Positions 33,851 through 43,164 of a stretch of 64,000 nt of DNA are shown here, piece by piece (within the stretch, counting starts at the first letter, position 1; every line of letters begins with the position of its first letter). Below the pieces are notes generated by a model, which was not told the DNA's origin, ran no database searches, and saw only the letters and a list, made by a program, of their open reading frames with translations. Source of the stretch: Microbacterium endophyticum (GTDB lineage: Bacteria; Actinomycetota; Actinomycetes; Actinomycetales; Microbacteriaceae). The stretch lies in assembly GCF_011047135.1 (NCBI RefSeq), contig NZ_CP049255.1, positions 1,736,001-1,800,000 on the forward strand. Direction: 5' to 3'. The translations under genes and the position numbers were made by a program.

Positions 33851-35359
33851 ATGACCGAGACAGCTTTCGCAGACACAACCGGCACTCCAGCCGGTGACGT
33901 GTGCGTTGCGCTCGGCGAGATCGAGGCTCAGCTCGGGCAGGTGAGCGCCGGAGCCTTCGCCTCACGAGCGCTTTCGACAGCGACGAATGCCGAGGTTGTC
34001 GCCGTGCTCCAACGCGCAGCGCAGGTCGCGCGTCACGCCGAGGCACTCATGGTCGAGGCGACGGCGCAGGTTGAAGAGCGCTCAAGCTCAGCTGCTGTGA
34101 GTGAGCGCATGACGACAGATCTCGGATGCCGTTCGGTCGCTGAGCTCGTGCAGCGCTCGACCCGGGTGTCGTCGCGGGCGGCGACCGCCTTCGTGCAGGG
34201 TGCTCGGGCCGTTGTCGAACCGGTGGCCGTCGTCTCGGGTGAGGTGTTGCCCGCGGAGTTTCCCGCGATGCGTTCGGCGCTCGCGGCCGGAGATTTGGGA
34301 ATCGACGGACTTGTCGCGGTCACCGGGCCTCTCGCTCGGGTGGTGTCGACAGCGGGGCGAGCTGCCCACCTGGCCGCCGATGAAGAGCTCGCAGCATCCG
34401 CTCGCGGTGACGGTGTCGATGGGGCACCGCATGCGTGCGCAGATGACCTTCGAGGTCAGGCGACGGTGTGGGCGATGTATCTCGACCAAGATGGCGCTGA
34501 ACCGCGCGAAGTCGTGGCGATGAGAAAGCGCGGTGTGACTCTCGGGGTCGCGCGCGACGGCGTCGTTCCGCTGCGCGGCAATTTGCTCGCCGAGGTTGCC
34601 GGTCAGCTGCAGCAGATTTTCGACAGCGTGCTGAACCCCAAGGTCGCCGATAGCGCTGTTGCGGATAGCGCTGTCGCCGATAGCGAGGCAGCATCGGGGC
34701 CCTTCTTCGCGCCCACCGCCGACGAAGTACCCGACTTTCCCGATGGGGCCGATGCTGATCGCCGCACAGCTGTCTAAAAGCGGCACGATGCCCTCGCGAC
34801 AGCGCTTACGGTGGCGGCCGCCTCGGGAGAGCTTCCGACGCTCGGGGGTGCTGCGCCCACGCTTGTCGTCTCGGTGCGAGCCGAAGACATCGCCTCCGGC
34901 CACGGGCAGGCGCACGTCGAGGGCATCGCTGAGCCCGTCACGCTCGACGTCGCGCGCCACATCGCGTGCACGGGTGCTGTGCAGCGCATCGTGACCGATG
35001 CGCGCGGTCGCATTCGGCAGATCGAGACGAGCGACAGAGTTTTTGCGCACCATCAGCGTCGAGCGATTGCGCTCCGCGACGGCGGATGCATTATCCCCGG
35101 CTGCCGCGTGCGCTCATCGTGGTGTGAAATCCACCACGTCACCGAGCATGCGCGGGGTGGAGCGACCCACACCGACAACGGGGTGCTGCTCTGTTGGTTC
35201 CATCACCGCACGATCGACAGCGTCGGATGGAAGATACGCATGAACGGAGGCGTTCCCGAGGTGCGAGGTCCGTACTGGTGGGATGCCACGGGCCGCTGGC
35301 GAGCGCCAACCACCTCTCCACCGCAACTTCGAGATCGGCTACAGCGCCGGGTGCAGTGA
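33851..35359 (+). pseudogene. DUF222/HNH endonuclease gene interrupted by one in-frame stop
   Basis: One continuous reading frame of 503 codons, broken only by TAA at 34775-34777 (codon 309). The first part has the DUF222 helical domain (VVAVLQRAAQVARHAEALMVEATAQVEER and more) and a 5-residue VADSA repeat encoded by three 15-bp units (34643-34687). The second part continues in the same frame: KRHDALATALTVAAASGELPTLGG, then the HNH motif GCIIPGCRVRSSWCEIHH...NGVLLCWFHH. In intact homologues the two halves are joined, with a glutamine expected where the stop stands (CAA or CAG to TAA). The upper half may still be made; a restart at GTG 34811 could yield the HNH part. Confidence 0.85.
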
Positions 35360-35880
35360 TGACAGCGTGCAATCGCGGAGGTCTGCCCGGAGCTACCTCT
35401 GCACTAGCGTCGATGACGATGACGCGATTCGGCCCACTGTCTACTTCGCCCGAGGGGCTCATCCTGGGCGACCCCGGCAGAAAACACCTTCTTCTCACTC
35501 CGCCCGGTGTCAGCTATCGCGCTCACGCGGCGCCGTCGCAGTTCTTTGCATGGAATGACATCGAAGGCATCGTTATCGAGCTGCCGACCTCTCGATTTCG
35601 CTTTCCCGCACTCGTAGTCGGCGTCATCTCATGGTCGATCGCCTTCTCGAGCGGCGAGAGCGTCAACATGAACCCCAACGACGGAGCTGTGACGATCTTT
35701 TCGCGCGGACACGAAGCACTACTCGATGTGGGCCGACACCACGTCGGCGGGTATTGGCGCACCAGCATCGTGGCCGCACAGCGACTGTGCGACCGCTTCA
35801 TCGCTGAATCGCCGAGCAGGGAACTTCTCAACCATCCCGAAGAGCTGCTTCGAGCGGTGATCGCTTCGGCGCGGCGCTGA
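35359..35880 (+). CDS. Hypothetical protein, PH-like
   Basis: A product of up to 173 residues with no recognised function. The core reads GLILGDPGRKHLLLTPPGVSY, FFAWNDIEGIVIELPTSRFRFP and LVVGVISWSIAFSSGESV, then a C-terminal helix ELLNHPEELLRAVIASARR. This beta-rich pattern with a short charged tail is reminiscent of bacterial PH-like or short-range signalling domains, but no assignment is safe. The start is uncertain: ATG 35359 overlaps the HNH stop (TGATG), while ATG 35413 or 35419 would drop an unlikely leader. It probably follows the HNH gene in one transcript. Confidence 0.6.
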   Translation: MTACNRGGLPGATSALASMTMTRFGPLSTSPEGLILGDPGRKHLLLTPPGVSYRAHAAPSQFFAWNDIEGIVIELPTSRFRFPALVVGVISWSIAFSSGESVNMNPNDGAVTIFSRGHEALLDVGRHHVGGYWRTSIVAAQRLCDRFIAESPSRELLNHPEELLRAVIASARR

Positions 35881-36048
35881 GCACAACCCAGCACTCGCAA
35901 AGATCCATTCCATCCGCGACGGGGCGACAGCAAAAATGGCTTTCTTCTCGCGCGCGCCCGGAATACGGATGAAATCGCGCTCTTTCCATCACTCGTGACC
36001 GCTGAGTAAGATGCATCCGAGAACCTGAACGGCAAAGAAATCACGCGA

Positions 36049-36600
36049 TTGATCGTCGTGCACGGCTATGGCGCGAGCCCCGAGGCGCACTGGTTTCCGT
36101 GGCTCGCACGCGTTCTCCGGGCAGCCGACATCGATGTCGTGGTCGTGCGGCTGCCGCAGCCCCTGGCGCCAGAGTCTTCACGCTGGAATGCCGAGGTGCG
36201 AGACGCCCTCGGCGCTCCGACGGAAACAACCTGGATTGTCGCTCACTCGCTGGGCGCGATCACAACGCTCCGAGTGCTTGCGGATCTTCCGACGCACTGG
36301 ACCCTCGGCGGGCTGGTTTTGGTATCCGGCTTCACTGGACGTCTCGCGGCGCTTCCTGATCTCGATTCCTACTTAAAAGACGACGTGGCCGTGGAAGATA
36401 TCGCTACTCGAATCGGGGAGCGTGTGATGATCCGCTCCGATTCGGACGATTACGTTCCGATCGAAGCATCTGATGAACTCGCCGCGAGGCTCGGAGCTGA
36501 GACTGTGATCGTGCCTGATGCCGTGCATTTTCTCGATGAAAACGGTGTGACCGAATTTCCACAGCTCGCAAGACTTCTCCTTTCTCCTGCGAACCGCTGA
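36049..36600 (+). CDS. Alpha/beta hydrolase, RBBP9/YdeN family
   Basis: A 183-residue serine hydrolase of the small RBBP9 type. IVVHGYGASPEAHWFPWL opens the fold, the nucleophile Ser67 is in IVAHSLGA, the acid is in RSDSDDYVP (about residue 133) and the histidine in PDAVHFLDENG (about 160). The family has no lid and its substrates are not known. No ATG or GTG fits; TTG 36049 is the only reasonable start because an in-frame stop lies about 40 nt upstream. Confidence 0.85.
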   Translation: MIVVHGYGASPEAHWFPWLARVLRAADIDVVVVRLPQPLAPESSRWNAEVRDALGAPTETTWIVAHSLGAITTLRVLADLPTHWTLGGLVLVSGFTGRLAALPDLDSYLKDDVAVEDIATRIGERVMIRSDSDDYVPIEASDELAARLGAETVIVPDAVHFLDENGVTEFPQLARLLLSPANR

Positions 36601-36624
36601 GCAAAACCCGCGCCCGCGATCTGG

Positions 36625-36646
36625 AGCATTTCCACAATGGAATGCT
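36625..36646 (+). terminator. Small hairpin after the hydrolase gene
   Basis: AGCATTTCCA and TGGAATGCT pair with one bulged T around a short loop. There is no following T-run. Possible weak terminator in the 79-bp gap before the thioesterase gene. Confidence 0.35.
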
Positions 36647-36679
36647 GAAACCGTGCATCCCTAGCTACGATCCTTCCTC

Positions 36680-37240
36680 GTGAATGTGATTTGGCGCACC
36701 CTGTTGGTCATCCTCCGTGCCCGAGCGAAACGTAAGCGCGAGGGCACACTCGTCGCCACCGCAGTCGGACGAATCCGGCTGCGCACGTTGCCGACAGACA
36801 TCGACGTGCTGCGCCATATGAACAACGGCCGTTACCTGTCGCTGTTCGACCTCGGCCGCTGGGACCTCATGGTGCGCACCGGCCTGTTCGATGAGATGCG
36901 CGAGCGTGGCTGGTACGCCGTTGTCGCAAGCGAAACCATCACTTTCCGAAAGTCCCTCGAGCTCTGGCAGCGGTTTGATCTCGAAAGCCGCTTCATCGGC
37001 CACGACGACAAGAGCATGTACCTCGAACATCGTGCTGTGATCGATGGCGAAATCTACGCCCGCGCCATCATTCGCGCACGGATGCTCCGTCGCACCGGCG
37101 GCACAGTGCCGCACAACGAATTCTTCGCCGCCGGCGGCATGCCGGAGGGTGTTCCCGACGTCGCGCCGTGGATGCACGACTGGGCTGCGGCATCCGCTCT
37201 GCCACCCACGAAAGCGCCCGCTCCCAGCGACTGGAGCTAA
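36680..37240 (+). CDS. Acyl-CoA thioesterase, hotdog fold (THEM6-like)
   Basis: A 186-residue protein. LRTLPTDIDVLRHMNNGRYLSLFDLGRWDLMVRTGL contains the D-x-x-x-H-x-N motif of hotdog thioesterases, followed by ITFRKSLELWQRFDLESRFIGHDDKSMYLEHRAV and ARAIIRARMLRR. THEM6-type proteins hydrolyse or bind acyl thioesters; the exact substrate is unknown. GTG start at 36680. It is upstream of putA by 63 nt. Confidence 0.85.
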   Translation: MNVIWRTLLVILRARAKRKREGTLVATAVGRIRLRTLPTDIDVLRHMNNGRYLSLFDLGRWDLMVRTGLFDEMRERGWYAVVASETITFRKSLELWQRFDLESRFIGHDDKSMYLEHRAVIDGEIYARAIIRARMLRRTGGTVPHNEFFAAGGMPEGVPDVAPWMHDWAAASALPPTKAPAPSDWS

Positions 37241-37303
37241 TGCGCAGCATTGCACCGGCCCGGTCTTCCGCCCGCGCTGCCGCACGCCCCTTAGGCTGAG
37301 CGC

Positions 37304-40300
37304 ATGCCCAACGATCACGCCGATTTCGCCGCGAACGAAGAGCTTGCCGAACGAGCCATCGCCCTAGCTGAACGCTGGGTGCGCGCATCCTCGGGAATCG
37401 AGACCGACGCCTCGGCTCAACGGCTTGCCGACGTGCTGCGCGACCCGCAGGGCCTGCCCTTCACCGTGGGGTTCGTTGACGGCGTCATGCGCCCAGAGAG
37501 TTTGACGGCAGCAGCGACCCAGCTTCGTCGCATCGCACCCCTCGTGCCTGACTTTCTGCCGTGGCACCTGCGTGGAGCTGTGCACGTGGGCGGTGCGATG
37601 GCACCCATCATGCCGAGCCCGGTCGTACCGATCGCCCGCCGAGTGCTCCGCGAAATGGTCGGACACCTCATCGTCGACGCGCGCCCCGAAAAGCTGGGAC
37701 CCGCACTCACGACGCTCCGCGGCCGCGGTCACCGACTGAACGTCAACCTGCTGGGCGAAGCTGTGCTCGGCGAAAACGAAGCAAAACGGCGACTCGACGG
37801 CATCCATGCTCTCATTCGTCGACCCGACGTCGACTACGTCTCGGTCAAGGTCTCGGCCATCGCGAGCCACATCTCGATGTGGGCGTTCGACGACATCGTC
37901 GACAGCGTCGTCGAGCGCCTTTTGCCGCTCTATGTGAGCGCACTCCCCAAGGGCGGCCCCGCGTCGATGCCGACCTTCATCAACCTCGACATGGAGGAGT
38001 ACCGCGATCTCGACCTGACAATCGCCGTGTTCACTCGCCTGCTCGAAGACGAACGCTTCACTAACCTCGAAGCCGGCATCGTGCTGCAGGCCTACCTGCC
38101 CGATGCGCTCCCGGCCCTCCAACAGCTCACCGCGTGGGCACGCTCACGTGTCGACGCGGGTGGCGCCCCTATCAAGGTGCGCCTCGTCAAGGGCGCGAAC
38201 CTTGCGATGGAACGAGTGGATGCCGTCATGCACGGGTGGGAGCCCGCCACCTACTCCGCGAAGGTCGATTCCGACGCCAACTACCTGCGCTGCCTCGAAT
38301 GGGCGCTTCGGCCCAAGCACACCCGCGCCGTGCTCCTGGGCGTTGCGGGCCACAACCTGTTCGACATCGCTTATGCATGGCTACTTGCGGGCGAACAAGG
38401 CGTTCGCGACGCGGTCGACTTCGAAATGTTGCTCGGCATGGCACAGGCCCAGATGGAAACCGTCTCGGCAGACGTCGGCCAGGTACTTCTCTATGTACCG
38501 GTCGTCGCCCCCGACGAATTCGACGTGGCCATCAGCTACCTTGTGCGCCGCCTCGAGGAGAGCGCATCGAGCGAGAACTTCCTCTCGGCCGCCTTCGACA
38601 TCGATACCAACCCCGAGCTCCTCACCCGCGAGCGCGACCGCTTTCTCGCGTCGGTCGAGCGCGCAGCAGACCCCGCTCTTCTCGTAGGCGCTCGACGAAC
38701 CGCCAATAGACGCGCCTCGACCGCTACCGAAGCCGCGTCCGATGAAGAGCCGCGGCTCCTTCGAGACCCGGTAGACCCCGCAACTCAAGAGACCGGCGGC
38801 CTCACTCAGGCGGTGCTCGGTATTGCCCGCGGTGCCGAAGACGGTGCAACGGACGCGTTCGACCCGGCAGCACACGCGATGCTGTTCGGCGGCGAAGAGT
38901 TCGTCGAAACCGCAGTGTTCTCAATGCGTGAGAGCGGCACACGTGCGGTGGGAGCACCCGGCTTTGCGAACAGCGCCGACTCCGACCCGGCGCTGTCGTC
39001 GACCCGCGACTGGGCGCGCGAAATCTTCGACGGCATGAAAACATCGACGCTCGGCGACGACACGATTGCTGCGGCATATGTGGGCGAGGCCTCCGACCTT
39101 GAAGCCGTGATTTCTGGAGTAAAGGATGCCGCCGGCACCTGGGGTGCGATGCCCGCCGCCGATCGCGCCGCCGTGCTGCTGCGCGCCGCTGACAAGCTCG
39201 AAGAACGTCGCGCTCAGCTCATCGAGGTCGCGGCATCCGAGACCGGCAAGGTGCTCGCCGAAGGCGATGTCGAAGTGAGCGAAGCAATCGACTTCGCCCG
39301 CTACTACGCCGCCACAGCGCGCGAACTTGATCGCGTGAGCGGGGCCGTCTTCGTGCCGTCGCGCGTCATCGTCGTCACGCCACCCTGGAACTTTCCGCTC
39401 GCTATCCCCGCCGGGGGAGTGCTCGCAGCTCTTGCGGCAGGTTCGGGAGTCGTCTTCAAGCCGGCACCTCAAGCGCGCCGCTGCGCGGCTGTCATCGCCG
39501 AAGCGTTGTGGGATGCGGGCGTACCCCGCGACCTGCTGGCGCTCGTCGACCTCGACGAAGACGGGCTCGGCCAGCAGCTCGTCTCACACCCGGCCGTCGA
39601 TCGCGTCATCCTCACCGGTGGCTCTGAGACCGCGGAACTCTTCCGCTCGTGGCGCCACGATCTGCCATTGCTCGCCGAGACCAGCGGCAAGAACTCCATG
39701 ATCGTCATGCCTTCGGCAGACCTTGACCTCGCGGCATCCGACGTCGTCAAAAGCGCGTTCGGACACGCCGGCCAGAAATGCTCGGCGGCATCCCTCGTCA
39801 TTCTCGTCGGCTCCGTTGGTCGGTCGAAGCGGTTTGCCCGCCAGCTCGTCGACGCAACGAAGTCACTGCACATCGGGCCGCCGTGGGAACCACGCGTCGA
39901 AGTCGGGCCTGTCATCGAGGCGCCGCGTGGCAAGCTCGCCTGGGCGCTGTCAGAACTCGACGAAGGCGAGCGGTGGCTGATCAAGCCGACCACTCGTGAC
40001 GACGTTCCCGAGTACGCCGGGCGCCTGTGGAACCCCGGCATCCGTGTCGGGGTGCAGCCGCGATCGCGATTCCACCGCGAAGAGTTCTTCGGCCCCGTGC
40101 TCGGGGTTATGCACGCCTCGACCCTCGCTGAAGCCATCGAACTGCAAAACGCTGTGGCCTACGGACTCACCGCCGGTCTTTACACTCAGAACCCCGACGA
40201 GCTCGAGCAGTGGCTCGCGCGCGTGCAGGCCGGAAACCTCTACGTCAACCGCGGGATCACCGGCGCTATCGTGCAACGACAGCCCTTCGGCGGATGGAAG

Positions 40301-41017
40301 CGCTCATCGGTCGGCGCCGGCACGAAAGCCGGTGGCCCCAACTACCTCATCGGCCTCGGCTCGTGGCGCGCAACAAACTCCGGTGCACTCTCGACAACGC
40401 TCCACCTTCGCGGCCTCGACTCGCGCATCACCGACCTGATCGAAGCGGCCCAGCCCGCGCTCGGCTATGAGGAGTTCGAGTGGCTCCGCCGCGGCGCACT
40501 CTCCGATGCTGTCGCGTGGAACCGCGAGTTCGGTCAGGTCAAAGACGTGTCACGCCTCGAGGTCGAGCGAAACCTCTTCCGCTATCGCCCCGTGCAGGTC
40601 GCGCTCCGCGCCATCGAAGGCGCGAGCTTGCAAGAGGTGCTGCGCGTCGTGCTCGCCGGCCTCCGCGCAGGCTCAGCGTTCTCGCTGAGTGCATCGGCGG
40701 GCCTTCCGCCACGGGTGCGCCGCGTGCTCGACGACAATGGCATTTCAGTCTTCGTAGAAACCGAAGCCGAGTGGCTCGAGCGCATCGCAGGGTCCGCCCC
40801 CGAGCGCGTGCGCATCATCGGAGAAACGGATGCCGCAGCCTTGGCACGCCGAACACTCGCCGAGACTCTCTCGGGCAACATCGACGTCGCGATATACGCC
40901 AACGAAGTCACAACCGCCGGTCGCATCGAGCTACTGCCGTTCCTTCACGAACAGGCGATTGCGATCACTGCCCACCGGTTCGGAACACCCGATAACACCT
41001 TCAGTAGCGTGATCTAA
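37304..41017 (+). CDS. putA: Bifunctional proline dehydrogenase / L-glutamate-gamma-semialdehyde dehydrogenase
   Basis: A 1237-residue enzyme that oxidises proline to glutamate. The N-terminal FAD barrel (about 50-480) has NVNLLGEAVLGENEAKRR, YVSVKVSAI, FINLDMEEYRDLDLT and IKVRLVKGANLAMERVDA. The aldehyde dehydrogenase part (about 580-1060) has VTPPWNFPLAIPAGG, LTGGSETAELF, the general base Glu792 (LLAETSGKN), the nucleophile Cys826 (GHAGQKCSAAS) and EFFGPVLGVM. A C-terminal ALDH-like extension of about 170 residues follows. There is no N-terminal DNA-binding domain, so it is not self-regulating like enterobacterial PutA. Intermediate channelling between the sites is known in the family. Confidence 0.96.
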   Translation: MPNDHADFAANEELAERAIALAERWVRASSGIETDASAQRLADVLRDPQGLPFTVGFVDGVMRPESLTAAATQLRRIAPLVPDFLPWHLRGAVHVGGAMAPIMPSPVVPIARRVLREMVGHLIVDARPEKLGPALTTLRGRGHRLNVNLLGEAVLGENEAKRRLDGIHALIRRPDVDYVSVKVSAIASHISMWAFDDIVDSVVERLLPLYVSALPKGGPASMPTFINLDMEEYRDLDLTIAVFTRLLEDERFTNLEAGIVLQAYLPDALPALQQLTAWARSRVDAGGAPIKVRLVKGANLAMERVDAVMHGWEPATYSAKVDSDANYLRCLEWALRPKHTRAVLLGVAGHNLFDIAYAWLLAGEQGVRDAVDFEMLLGMAQAQMETVSADVGQVLLYVPVVAPDEFDVAISYLVRRLEESASSENFLSAAFDIDTNPELLTRERDRFLASVERAADPALLVGARRTANRRASTATEAASDEEPRLLRDPVDPATQETGGLTQAVLGIARGAEDGATDAFDPAAHAMLFGGEEFVETAVFSMRESGTRAVGAPGFANSADSDPALSSTRDWAREIFDGMKTSTLGDDTIAAAYVGEASDLEAVISGVKDAAGTWGAMPAADRAAVLLRAADKLEERRAQLIEVAASETGKVLAEGDVEVSEAIDFARYYAATARELDRVSGAVFVPSRVIVVTPPWNFPLAIPAGGVLAALAAGSGVVFKPAPQARRCAAVIAEALWDAGVPRDLLALVDLDEDGLGQQLVSHPAVDRVILTGGSETAELFRSWRHDLPLLAETSGKNSMIVMPSADLDLAASDVVKSAFGHAGQKCSAASLVILVGSVGRSKRFARQLVDATKSLHIGPPWEPRVEVGPVIEAPRGKLAWALSELDEGERWLIKPTTRDDVPEYAGRLWNPGIRVGVQPRSRFHREEFFGPVLGVMHASTLAEAIELQNAVAYGLTAGLYTQNPDELEQWLARVQAGNLYVNRGITGAIVQRQPFGGWKRSSVGAGTKAGGPNYLIGLGSWRATNSGALSTTLHLRGLDSRITDLIEAAQPALGYEEFEWLRRGALSDAVAWNREFGQVKDVSRLEVERNLFRYRPVQVALRAIEGASLQEVLRVVLAGLRAGSAFSLSASAGLPPRVRRVLDDNGISVFVETEAEWLERIAGSAPERVRIIGETDAAALARRTLAETLSGNIDVAIYANEVTTAGRIELLPFLHEQAIAITAHRFGTPDNTFSSVI

Positions 41018-41075
41018 GGGCTTTCCTCTCGCAGGCTAGATTCGCGGGGCTTGCCTGATCCTCTAATCTCTGTTC

Positions 41076-41480
41076 ATGGGTACATGGAGTGGGGAGCCGT
41101 TCGGCAATGATGTCGCGGCCGATTTCGCGTGGGAACTCGACGAGCAGAAGCGATGGAACATGGTGCGGGATGCTCTTCGGGAGGCACTGCAAAGCGAGGA
41201 TCCACTCGATGCCGACACGGCCGCGATTGCGATCGCTGCGGCAGAGGTCGTGGCGCACGGACTGGGGCGGCCAACACAGTCCGATGTGTACACCGAGAGC
41301 GTTGAGGGGTTCGTCAGCCGTGCGCGCAAGCCGTCTGGCCGCCTCGTGAAAGACGCAGAACGCGCCGTTACCGTTGCCGCCTCCGCCGATAGCGAGCTCG
41401 CCGAACTTTGGGCAGAGAGCGACGCGCAGGAGTGGCACGACTCGAATGAGCGTCTTCTCTCCGCGCTCATGGGCCGTTAG
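41076..41480 (+). CDS. DUF4259 domain protein
   Basis: A 134-residue soluble protein starting MGTWSGEPFGNDVAADFAWEL, the signature of DUF4259, with a following alpha-helical body (AIAIAAAEVVAHG) and ESDAQEWHDSNERLLSAL near the end. The family is small and cytoplasmic with no known function; some members are considered immunity-like. It stands alone between putA and the convergent phzF gene. Confidence 0.82.
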   Translation: MGTWSGEPFGNDVAADFAWELDEQKRWNMVRDALREALQSEDPLDADTAAIAIAAAEVVAHGLGRPTQSDVYTESVEGFVSRARKPSGRLVKDAERAVTVAASADSELAELWAESDAQEWHDSNERLLSALMGR

Positions 41481-41503
41481 TCACCGCTTCGGCTGAGCCT
41501 TCA

Positions 41504-42361
41504 CTACTCCGAGATTTCTGACGCCATCCCGGCGACCGTAATGCCGCCATCAGGTGGAATCGTCACCGTCAGGATGCTCGGCCTACCCACGTGCTCACCC
41601 TGATGAATGGTGATCCTCGCAGGCGGGCTCACGAGGCCGAAAGCGCGAAGATACGCGCCGGTGGCAGCCGCGGCTGACCCCGTCGCCGGATCTTCCGTGA
41701 TGCGACCGACGGGAAAGATGTTCCGGGCCCACACCTCGCCTGCCTCGGGCACGTGCAGCACGGTAATCGTTGCGGGCCACCCCTCGGCGTCCATCAGAGA
41801 TCGGACCACGTGCGGGTCGAAGGTGAAGTTGTCGAAGACCGCACGATCGGCAATCACGATCGTCGGATGCGGACTACCCGCATTCGGGATGGCGGGAGGC
41901 ATCCGCTCGTCAAGATCACTCTCGGTGAGCCCGATAGCTTCGAGCACGCGCTGAAGAGATTTTGACGGGAACTTGGCCACAGACGGCGGCACGCTCGTGA
42001 ACGAGGCGCGAACCCGCGAATCGGCCACCGTCGTCTGGATGACGACATCACCTACCGGCGTGTGAAACGTCACCTCGCCAGGAGCGGTCAGCCCACGTTC
42101 GACCATCGCGACAGCCGTGGCTATTGTGGCGTGCCCGCAGAACGGCACTTCGGCGATCGGCGAGAAGTACCGAATCGAAAGCTCTGCACCATCGCGCCCC
42201 GAGATGAACGCGGTCTCGGCGTAATCCACGTCAGTCGCGATCTGCTGCATCGCGGCGTCACTGAGAGATTCAGCATCGAACACGATGCCGGCCGGGTTTC
42301 CGCCTACGCCGGCGGCCGTGAAAGCCGCGTAGCGAAGTACCGGGGGTCGAGACTCAGACAG
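41504..42361 (-). CDS. PhzF-family isomerase/epimerase
   Basis: A protein of about 285 residues with the duplicated diaminopimelate-epimerase-like fold of PhzF. AAGVGGNPAGIVFDAESLSD starts the domain. The catalytic glutamate (about residue 49) is in DYAETAFI, followed by SPIAEVPFCGHATIATA and later NIFPVGRITEDPATGSAAAATG. The function of most members is unknown. The N-terminus cannot begin at the internal GTG 42283, which would cut into the GGNPAG motif. No ATG, GTG or TTG lies between that and the mtnD stop; CTG 42361, 5 nt after GAGG, is the best candidate. It is 7 nt downstream of mtnD. Confidence 0.82.
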   Translation of the reverse strand: MSESRPPVLRYAAFTAAGVGGNPAGIVFDAESLSDAAMQQIATDVDYAETAFISGRDGAELSIRYFSPIAEVPFCGHATIATAVAMVERGLTAPGEVTFHTPVGDVVIQTTVADSRVRASFTSVPPSVAKFPSKSLQRVLEAIGLTESDLDERMPPAIPNAGSPHPTIVIADRAVFDNFTFDPHVVRSLMDAEGWPATITVLHVPEAGEVWARNIFPVGRITEDPATGSAAAATGAYLRAFGLVSPPARITIHQGEHVGRPSILTVTIPPDGGITVAGMASEISE

Positions 42362-42368
42362 AAGAGCC

Positions 42369-42956
42369 TCAGACTGTTGCGAGCTCGGCGCGGCGGGCGT
42401 GCAGCTGATCGAACGTCGCGAATGTCTCGGCGATCGGGTTGCCCGTGAAGTGGCCTACCCAACCGTCGTCGTCGTGGAAGAACCGAATCGAGGTGAACTC
42501 GGGAGACGTGCCCATGTCGAACCAGTGCGTGGTGTTCGCCGGCACCGAGACGAGATCTCCCGGCTCGCAGTAAAGCGCGTAGACCTTCTCGTTGACGTGC
42601 AGGTAGAAGACGCCGGCGCCCTTTGCGAAGAAACGGTCTTCGTCATCGTCGTGACGGTGCTCCGAAAGGAACTTCGCACGCGACGGGCCTTTCACCTCGT
42701 CGTAGTTCTCCTGCGCGGGGGAAAGCCCCACGATGTCAACGAGCGTGTAACCCTCACTCTTCTTGACGGACTCGACCTCGTCTGAGTAGAGCGCGAGGAT
42801 CTCTTCCAAACTCGCGTCGGCCGAGAAGTCCTTGATCTCCCAGTGCGAGTACCGAGCGCCGAGCTCAGCGAGAGCTGCACCGATCTCCGCGTCATCGATC
42901 GTCTCGAGTACGGGAGTCGCGGGGTCGGTTTCGTTCCAGACCGTCAAGAGGGTCAT
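42369..42956 (-). CDS. mtnD: Acireductone dioxygenase
   Basis: A 195-residue cupin of methionine salvage that oxidises acireductone to 2-keto-4-methylthiobutyrate and formate (iron form) or to an off-pathway product (nickel form). Metal ligands are readable: His100 and His102 with Glu106 in EHRHDDDEDRFF, and His144 in NTTHWFDMG. It begins MTLLTVWNE; AAAGGA precedes the ATG. It is divergent from the MTR importer operon and followed by a PhzF gene. The enzymes for the preceding steps (MtnA, MtnB, MtnC) lie 8 kb away at 50302-52742. Confidence 0.93.
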   Translation of the reverse strand: MTLLTVWNETDPATPVLETIDDAEIGAALAELGARYSHWEIKDFSADASLEEILALYSDEVESVKKSEGYTLVDIVGLSPAQENYDEVKGPSRAKFLSEHRHDDDEDRFFAKGAGVFYLHVNEKVYALYCEPGDLVSVPANTTHWFDMGTSPEFTSIRFFHDDDGWVGHFTGNPIAETFATFDQLHARRAELATV

Positions 42957-42979
42957 ATGAGTTCCTTTCGGGCAAAAGC

Positions 42980-43061
42980 TCTGCAACGATTCTGTACCTC
43001 GTTGTGGCTGCGCGCACGTTGGAATGTCATATGAGCGGCTTCTCCGTAACAATCTGCAACG
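42980..43061. promoter_or_regulatory. Repeated motifs in the mtnD / MTR-importer divergent region
   Basis: TCTGCAACG occurs at 42980-42988 and 43053-43061, 73 bp apart (about seven turns). The first copy also forms an inverted repeat with TCGTTG at 42999-43004. GTCATATGAG is duplicated at 42952-42961 and 43026-43035. These may be binding sites for a regulator that controls both directions; no regulator is assigned. I found no SAM-responsive riboswitch here. Confidence 0.4.
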
Positions 43062-43164
43062 CATTTTTGGTGCAATGCGACCGAGCGAGATTGACTCTCC
43101 CTAGTCCTGTTTGCGCTCAGTCCCGCGAGCACAGGACATCACAGCAACTCGAATGGAATTCGTC

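Noticed and set aside
42957-43164. Possible SAM-responsive riboswitch upstream of mtnD or the MTR importer
   Set aside because: I looked for SAM-I, SAM-II and SAM-IV core elements and saw none; only short repeats are present. A covariance-model search would settle it.
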